Source of the DNA: Clostridiales bacterium | Lineage (GTDB): Bacteria; Bacillota; Clostridia; Christensenellales; Aristaeellaceae | Reading direction: 5' to 3' | Assembly (NCBI GenBank): GCA_015056255.1 | Contig: SVGP01000009.1 | Coordinates: 1 to 64,000 of the forward strand | DNA: 64,000 nt | In this document: piece by piece, positions 58,839 through 64,000 of the stretch | How the letters are laid out: each line of letters opens with the position of its first letter | How positions within the stretch are numbered: the first letter of the stretch is position 1 | The notes under the pieces: model-generated | The model's input: the letters and a program-made list of their open reading frames with translations, nothing else | Databases searched by the model: none | What the model was told of the DNA's origin: nothing | Position numbers and translations under genes: made by a program

Positions 58839-59051
58839 ATGGATGCCGAAGCAAAGCAGATGTTTGACTTTTCTCTGGATGCGCTTCTTTTTCGGAAAAG
58901 GCTGATTAAACTGCTGAAGGAAGAAAAACAAAACTTCGGCGCGACAGAGCTTGCAGACGACGCGCTGGAGCTTATCAATGCAGCGGGCGTGCAAACCCCG
59001 CCGCCCAAAGAGGACGAAGCCCCCAAGGAGCTTCCCCCCATTCCGTGGTAA
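58839..59051 (+). CDS. 70-residue candidate precursor peptide
   Basis: The first gene of the operon encodes 70 residues. A helical N-terminal region of about 35 residues (MFDFSLDALLFRKRLIKLLK and so on) precedes ELADDALELINAAG, which has the Leu/Asp-Asp-x-Leu-Glu-x-x-x-Ala-Gly pattern of nitrile-hydratase-leader and Nif11-type peptides, then a 20-residue tail VQTPPPKEDEAPKELPPIPW. If the Ala-Gly is the processing site the tail is the exported product. AAAGGAG lies eight bases before the ATG. It could also be a small regulatory protein; no homologue is known to me. Confidence 0.6.
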   Translation: MDAEAKQMFDFSLDALLFRKRLIKLLKEEKQNFGATELADDALELINAAGVQTPPPKEDEAPKELPPIPW

Positions 59052-59064
59052 AGAAGGAATTTTC

Positions 59065-59586
59065 ATGGGCAACAGCCAGAATCCGGTCACGATTGAGGAA
59101 GTCTACGAGCAATATTTCTCCGTAATCTACAACTATGTATATTACAAGCTTCTCAACCGCGAAAACAGCGAAGACATCGTAAGTCAGGTTTTTCTCAAGG
59201 TGCTTAAAAATCTGCACCTGTTCGACCCCGAAAAGGCGTCGATGAAAACCTGGCTTTTTCGTATTACCGATCATGCGCTGATCGATTTTTACAGAAAACA
59301 AAAGCCGGGGGGAAGCTTCGACGACGAAGAGGCGGGATTTGAAAACATCCTGTCCGTCGATTTTGATGAGGAGTATGACCGCATCGTCAATCCTAAGCGC
59401 AGAATGCTTCTGGAGGCGTTAAAAACCCTTCCGGAGCGGGACCGCATGTTCATCTATTACAAGTATTTTCTGAACATTACCAACCGCGAAATCGCCCAGC
59501 GCCTGATGATGAATGAAAACACGGTGTCCGCCGTGATGGCGCGGGCAAGGAACAAGCTGAAGCTGATTTTGCAGGATCAAATATAG
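59065..59586 (+). CDS. ECF-like RNA polymerase sigma factor
   Basis: The 173-residue sigma-70 factor has region 2 (YEQYFSVIYNYVYYKLLNRENSEDI, then WLFRITDHALIDFYRKQK) and region 4 (LPERDRMFIYYKYFLNITNR and MNENTVSAVMARARNKLKLIL), with no region 1 or 3. I start it at the ATG at 59065, preceded by AAGAAGGAA, 13 bases after the peptide stop. It probably controls this export operon or a linked regulon. No anti-sigma factor is coded next to it. Confidence 0.9.
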   Translation: MGNSQNPVTIEEVYEQYFSVIYNYVYYKLLNRENSEDIVSQVFLKVLKNLHLFDPEKASMKTWLFRITDHALIDFYRKQKPGGSFDDEEAGFENILSVDFDEEYDRIVNPKRRMLLEALKTLPERDRMFIYYKYFLNITNREIAQRLMMNENTVSAVMARARNKLKLILQDQI

Positions 59587-59619
59587 ATTAGGTCAAAATT
59601 GGGAAAGGGGCAGTCACAA

Positions 59620-60126
59620 ATGCAAAACAACCTTTTTAAAAAGTCCAGCATGGAAAGGATCACATCTCCCGAAAAGCTCAACGATTTTATCAAGGTGTCC
59701 AATCCCACCAGCTGGATGATCCTTGGTATGGCGCTCGCGATTATTTTGGGACTTTTGTGTTGGGGCATCTTTGGAAGCCTGAATGAAAGCGTAATGTTCA
59801 ACGGCCATATGAAGGAAGAAAAGCTTTACTGCTATGCAAACGGAAATCTTGCCGATCAGCTCGAAGCCGGCATGCCGGCTACCATCACGCCCCAGGGCTC
59901 CGGCGAAACCTTTGAGGGCCGCATCGTAACCGTTGCCGAGCATCCTCTTTCCTATGACGAGGCGACGCGCGGCATCACCTCGGACTATATCCTTTCATCT
60001 CTCGGTCTCACCGGCTGGAATATCGCCGTAGTCGTGGAAAGCGACGCGCCTTTGTATGAGGGCGTTGTATACACCGTATCCGTTGTCACCGACACCTATC
60101 GCCCGATTGAGATGGTATTCCGTTAA
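59620..60126 (+). CDS. HlyD-like single-span export accessory protein
   Basis: The 168-residue protein has one membrane helix (WMILGMALAIILGLLCWGIF) and a small extracytoplasmic beta domain (MKEEKLYCYANGNLADQLEAGMPATITPQG and VVYTVSVVTDTYRPIEMVF), similar to the short HlyD-like proteins of NHLM bacteriocin systems. It is the likely membrane-fusion partner of the transporter that follows. AAAGGGG lies upstream of the ATG at 59620. Confidence 0.8.
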   Translation: MQNNLFKKSSMERITSPEKLNDFIKVSNPTSWMILGMALAIILGLLCWGIFGSLNESVMFNGHMKEEKLYCYANGNLADQLEAGMPATITPQGSGETFEGRIVTVAEHPLSYDEATRGITSDYILSSLGLTGWNIAVVVESDAPLYEGVVYTVSVVTDTYRPIEMVFR

Positions 60127-60140
60127 GGAGAGAAAAGCAG

Positions 60141-62336
60141 ATGAAAAAGCAAAAGTACGCAAAGGTGCCGGTCATCATGCAGATGGAAGCGCTGGAATGC
60201 GGCGCTGCGAGTCTTACCATGATTCTGGCTTATTACGGAAAATGGCTGACGCTGGAACAGACAAGAGTCGACTGCGGCGTTTCCCGCGACGGCTCCTCCG
60301 CCAAAAACATTCTGAAGGCCGCGCGCAATTACGGTATGGAGGCCAAGGGCTTCCGCTGCGATACCTCCGTTCTGGACACCGCCGAAACGCCGTGCATACT
60401 GCACTGGGGTTTTAATCACTTTGTCGTGTTCTGCGGCTTTGACAATAAGGGCAGAGCCGTTATCAACGACCCCGCGCGCGGAACGGTGCGCGTGTCGAAG
60501 GAAGAGCTCGACCGCGAGTTTACCGGCATTTACTTATCCATGAAGCCGGGTGAAAACTTTGAAAAGGGCGGAAAGCCCAAGAGCGTCATTCCCTTCGCCA
60601 AAGCCCGCCTTCAGGGCACGGCTCCGGCCATCGCCTTTATCATTCTGACTACCCTGATCACGGCAATTGTCAATCTCATCTATCCTGTCTTTGGCCAGGT
60701 ATTTATGGATAAGCTGCTTGTGGGGCTGAACGCCGAGTGGCTGTATCCGTTTTTGGGCATGATGGCCGCCGTCGTATTGGTTCAGGCGGTTGTTGGTCTT
60801 GCCAAGGCCATCTACATTACCAAGGTCGAAGGCAAGCTGGCCATCGTTTCCTCCTCGACGTTTATGTGGCATGTTCTTCGCCTGCCGGTCGAGTTTTTCT
60901 CTCAGCGCATGGCGGGCGACGTGGCGGAAAGGCAGGACTCCAACGAGGGCATCGCAGCCACGCTCATCAAAGAGCTGGGCCCGGTCGTGATCAACCTCAT
61001 TATGCTTGTATTGTATCTGATCATCATGCTGCGCTACAGCGTGCTTCTGACGCTGGTTTGCGTTTTCTCCATCGGCATCAACCTGTGGCTCAATCAGATT
61101 GCGCTTAACAAGCGCATCAACATCAGCCGCGTGCGTATGCGCGACAGCGGAAAGCTCTACGGCGCAACCGTTGCCGGCATCGAAATGATCGAGACCATCA
61201 AAGCCTCCGGCGCGGAAAACGGCTACTTTGAGCGCTGGGCGGGCTATTCCGCCGCGGTCAACGCCGCCGATGTAGACGGCATGAAGCTGGACCGCGTATG
61301 GGACACTCTGCCTTCGCTCGTTCGGTCTTTTTCCGAAATCGCCATTTTGATGCTGAGCGCGCTTCTGATTATCAACGGTCAGTACACCGTCGGTATGCTT
61401 TTGGCGTTTCAGAGCTTTATGCATTCTTTCCTCGTTCCTGTATATGAGCTGATGGACGTTTCCAAATCCGTTCAGGAAATGAAAACCTCGATGGAGCGCA
61501 TCGAGGACGTAATGAGCTACAAGCCCGACGTTGAATTCCAGGATCTTCCCGAGGAAGAAGAGAAAAAGGAGGAGGACGATTTCGATCCCTTCGGCGCGGA
61601 CGACGCCTATTCCAAGCTATCCGGCGAAGTGGTTTTGAAAAACGTCACCTTCGGCTATTCCCGCCTTGGCAATCCCCTGATCAAGGACTTTTCCATGACC
61701 GTAAAGCCCGGCTCCCGCGTAGCCTTTGTCGGCTCCTCCGGCTGCGGCAAGTCCACCCTTGCCAAGCTTATATCCGGCCTCTATCAGCCGTGGGAGGGCG
61801 AAATCCTCTTTGACGGAAAGCCCATCAAGGACATTCCGCGCGAGGTATTTACGGGCTCTCTGGCGGTTGTCGATCAGGATATCACGCTTTATGAAGACAC
61901 CATCAACGCAAACATCAAGATGTGGGATAACACAATTGAAGATTTCGAAATGATTCTGGCGGCAAGGGACGCGCAGATTCACGAAGACATCATGATCCGT
62001 GACGGCGGCTACAGCCACAAGCTTCTTGAGGGCGGAAAGGACTTTTCCGGCGGTCAGAGACAGCGATTCGAAATCGCCCGCGTGCTTGCGCAGGATCCCA
62101 CCATCGTCGTCATGGACGAAGCCACCAGCGCCCTTGACGCAAAGACCGAATACAATGTGGTCGAAGCCATCAAAAACCGCGGCGTTACCTGCATCATCAT
62201 CGCCCATCGCTTATCCACCATCCGCGACTGCGACGAGATCATCGTCTTAAACCGCGGCGAGGTTGTGGAAAGAGGCACGCACGATGAGCTCATGGCGCTT
62301 GGCGGCTATTATACAACGCTGGTAACCACAGAATAA
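60141..62336 (+). CDS. NHLM-type peptidase-containing ABC transporter
   Basis: The 731-residue protein begins with a C39 peptidase domain: catalytic Cys in ALECGAASLTMILAYYGKW, His in WGFNHFVVFCGFD and Asp in INDPARG. Residues about 160-470 form the membrane domain and the C-terminal 250 the ATPase with Walker A GSSGCGKST, signature FSGGQRQRFE and TIVVMDEATSALD. C39 transporters cut leaders after Gly-Gly or Gly-Ala and export the core peptide. It follows the HlyD-like gene by 14 bases and the second ABC protein comes next, the standard NHLM order. Confidence 0.94.
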   Translation: MKKQKYAKVPVIMQMEALECGAASLTMILAYYGKWLTLEQTRVDCGVSRDGSSAKNILKAARNYGMEAKGFRCDTSVLDTAETPCILHWGFNHFVVFCGFDNKGRAVINDPARGTVRVSKEELDREFTGIYLSMKPGENFEKGGKPKSVIPFAKARLQGTAPAIAFIILTTLITAIVNLIYPVFGQVFMDKLLVGLNAEWLYPFLGMMAAVVLVQAVVGLAKAIYITKVEGKLAIVSSSTFMWHVLRLPVEFFSQRMAGDVAERQDSNEGIAATLIKELGPVVINLIMLVLYLIIMLRYSVLLTLVCVFSIGINLWLNQIALNKRINISRVRMRDSGKLYGATVAGIEMIETIKASGAENGYFERWAGYSAAVNAADVDGMKLDRVWDTLPSLVRSFSEIAILMLSALLIINGQYTVGMLLAFQSFMHSFLVPVYELMDVSKSVQEMKTSMERIEDVMSYKPDVEFQDLPEEEEKKEEDDFDPFGADDAYSKLSGEVVLKNVTFGYSRLGNPLIKDFSMTVKPGSRVAFVGSSGCGKSTLAKLISGLYQPWEGEILFDGKPIKDIPREVFTGSLAVVDQDITLYEDTINANIKMWDNTIEDFEMILAARDAQIHEDIMIRDGGYSHKLLEGGKDFSGGQRQRFEIARVLAQDPTIVVMDEATSALDAKTEYNVVEAIKNRGVTCIIIAHRLSTIRDCDEIIVLNRGEVVERGTHDELMALGGYYTTLVTTE

Positions 62337-62351
62337 GAAAGGAGGACGATT

Positions 62352-64000
62352 ATGAGTTGGTTTGACGAGCAAATAAAATCCCGTATCCGAAACGACCAGC
62401 AAAGCCTGGAAGGCTCCTTTGTTCAATTGTCCTCCGTTGTTATGGGCGCTTCCGTCATCAATCAGGCGCTCAAAAACGACCGCGACAAGGCTGAAAACGC
62501 CATTGAAGACATTTTAAGCTTTTACCACGTGCCAAAGGTCGAGGTGCCCGCCTCGATTACGGACGTAGAAGAAATTCTGGAATTTCTGCTTCGCCCCTCC
62601 GGCATCATGCGAAGAAAGGTCGAATTGACCGACGACTGGTATAAAAGCGGCATCGGCGCGCTGCTTGGTCAGACCACGGACGGCGACGTCATCGCGCTGA
62701 TTCCCGACGGCATTACGGGCTACCGCTTTATCGACTATAAAACAGGCAAAACCGTAAAGGTCACCGCCCGCAACAAGCACCTGATTCAGCCCGAGGCGAT
62801 GTGCTTTTATAAGCCCCTGCCCCTTAAGTCCATCGGCATCAAGGATCTCATCCTGTATATCCTGGGGACGCTTTCAAAGTTCGATTTTATCCTGATCGCG
62901 CTTGCAACGCTTGCAGTTTCCTTGATCGGCATGCTCATGCCCGAGATCAATAATCTTCTGTTTTCCGAGGTAATCCCCAGCGGAAACGCTGCGCTTGTAC
63001 TTCCGATGGCCTGCATGCTGATCGGCGTTACGATTTCTTCCTCAATGGCGTCTCTTGTCAAAACCACGCTTTTGAGCCGCATCACGACCAAGATGAACAC
63101 CGCCGTGTCGGCGGCGGCGTTTGGAAGGCTCATGTCCCTTCCCGTGTCGTTTTTTAAAGGTTATTCCTCCGGCGAACTCTCCAAGCGATTAAACGGCGTC
63201 ACCCAGCTGTGCGGCATGCTGGTTGAAACCTTCCTGACGACGGGTCTGAACAGCCTTTTCTCCCTCGTTTATATCGGCCAAATTTTCTCCTATGCGCCTT
63301 CTCTTGCCGTTCCGGCCATCGCAATTATCCTAATCACGCTGGTTCTGTCTATCGCCTCCGTCTTTACGCGCCTTGGCATTCTCACCCAGTCCATGAACGC
63401 AAGCGCGAAGCTTTCCGGTTTAACGTACGGCCTTTTCAGCGGCGTACAGAAGATCAAGCTTTCCGGCGCAGAAAAAAGAGCCTTCACCCAGTGGGCCAAG
63501 GGCTATCAGCCCTACGCGGCGGCAAACTACGCGCTGCCCGTACGCGTGCATCTGGTCTCCACGCTGCCCTCCATTGTCGCGATGATCGGAACCATCATCT
63601 TCTACTTCTCTGCTGTAACCAGCTCCATTTCGCCCGCCGATTACATGGCCTTCAACACCGCCTACGGTATGCTGGCATCCTCCATCGGCATGCTGGCGAC
63701 CATCGCGTTCTCCATCGCGCGTATCAAGCCTACGCTGGATCTGATCAACCCCATCTTAAAGACCGCGCCGGAGGTTGCGCAGAACAAGCGTGTTGTTGAA
63801 AAAATCAGCGGCTCGATCGAGCTTAACAACGTAAGCTTCCGCTATTCCCCGGACACGCCCCTGATCATCGACAATCTGTCCCTCAAGATCAAAAGCGGCC
63901 AGTATGTCGCCATCGTCGGAAAAACCGGCTGCGGAAAAAGCACGCTCATGCGCCTGATTTTGGGCTTTGAAACCCCGCAGAAGGGCGCCATCTACTACGA
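62352..64000 (+). CDS. NHLM-type ABC transporter ATP-binding protein (runs off the window)
   Basis: A frame opening with MSWFDEQIKSR after GGAGG continues to the right edge, at least 549 codons. The first 160 residues form a soluble N-terminal domain (EFLLRPSGIMRRKVELTDDW and IPDGITGYRFIDYKTGK), then a membrane domain with SVFTRLGILTQSMNASAKL-type loops, then the start of an ATPase with Walker A GKTGCGKST. This is the second ABC protein of NHLM systems, without a C39 domain. It begins 15 bases after the previous stop. The C-terminus and anything beyond it are outside the window. Confidence 0.92.
   Translation, partial: MSWFDEQIKSRIRNDQQSLEGSFVQLSSVVMGASVINQALKNDRDKAENAIEDILSFYHVPKVEVPASITDVEEILEFLLRPSGIMRRKVELTDDWYKSGIGALLGQTTDGDVIALIPDGITGYRFIDYKTGKTVKVTARNKHLIQPEAMCFYKPLPLKSIGIKDLILYILGTLSKFDFILIALATLAVSLIGMLMPEINNLLFSEVIPSGNAALVLPMACMLIGVTISSSMASLVKTTLLSRITTKMNTAVSAAAFGRLMSLPVSFFKGYSSGELSKRLNGVTQLCGMLVETFLTTGLNSLFSLVYIGQIFSYAPSLAVPAIAIILITLVLSIASVFTRLGILTQSMNASAKLSGLTYGLFSGVQKIKLSGAEKRAFTQWAKGYQPYAAANYALPVRVHLVSTLPSIVAMIGTIIFYFSAVTSSISPADYMAFNTAYGMLASSIGMLATIAFSIARIKPTLDLINPILKTAPEVAQNKRVVEKISGSIELNNVSFRYSPDTPLIIDNLSLKIKSGQYVAIVGKTGCGKSTLMRLILGFETPQKGAIYY

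Overview
The window looks like a chromosomal segment of a low-to-moderate GC Gram-positive bacterium of the Clostridia type, probably a gut or animal-associated uncultured lineage. The evidence is AGGAGG-type ribosome sites on most genes, many bacterial consensus promoters and U-tailed hairpin terminators, a Clostridia-style TGS/uridine-kinase fusion, F420-ligase-like and DUF445/flotillin genes, and a set of glycosidases for host or plant glycans (GH29, GH31, GH36). The species cannot be named from this sequence.

Layout. 0-10 kb is mostly core: rpsF-ssb (with rpsR expected just outside the left edge), a secreted protein, a nucleoside kinase-like protein, rsmA, an Lrp/AsnC regulator coupled to an aminotransferase, and a two-subunit ABC exporter. 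At 10.1-10.55 kb two divergent consensus promoters each run into a leader with an intrinsic terminator: one leads to the ABC exporter, the other to a 27-codon leader ORF and a methyltransferase. This resembles antibiotic-responsive attenuation.

12.1-16.2 kb is a foreign phage-like block (SNF2 helicase fragment, sigma-like late regulator, small phage genes, a recombinase-motif protein). It abruptly truncates an arylsulfotransferase gene on the left and probably a secreted-protein gene on the right. Next to it (16.4-17.8 kb) is a tandem set of small double-glycine-leader peptides with zinc-ribbon-like cysteines, one of them broken by an in-frame stop, followed by a secreted alkylsulfatase.

20-34 kb is accessory metabolism: nucleotidyltransferase, two enzymes of UDP-L-FucNAc capsule sugar synthesis, GH31, GH36 and GH29 glycosidases, purC, a CPBP protease, a thioredoxin-thioredoxin reductase fusion and a Nudix enzyme. 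A 430 bp composite inverted repeat lies at 28.9-29.3 kb.

34.4-45.2 kb is a polymorphic-toxin locus read on the minus strand: a 2077-residue RHS protein with a variable C-terminal domain, its likely immunity gene, and an array of further small immunity-like genes. These are separated by repeated spacers that contain decayed pieces of the RHS coding sequence, hairpin repeats and terminators.

45.4-58.6 kb returns to general functions: F420-ligase-like enzyme, phosphotransferase, flotillin, DUF445, an orphan response regulator, a Gld-type ABC operon, an anti-sigma/STAS pair and an ABC exporter. From 58.7 kb to the right edge a strong promoter starts an NHLM-type peptide export operon: a 70-residue protein that looks like a precursor peptide, an ECF-like sigma factor, a HlyD-like membrane protein, a C39 peptidase-ABC transporter and a second ABC protein that runs off the window. 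The double-glycine peptides at 16-18 kb are plausible additional cargo of this machine.
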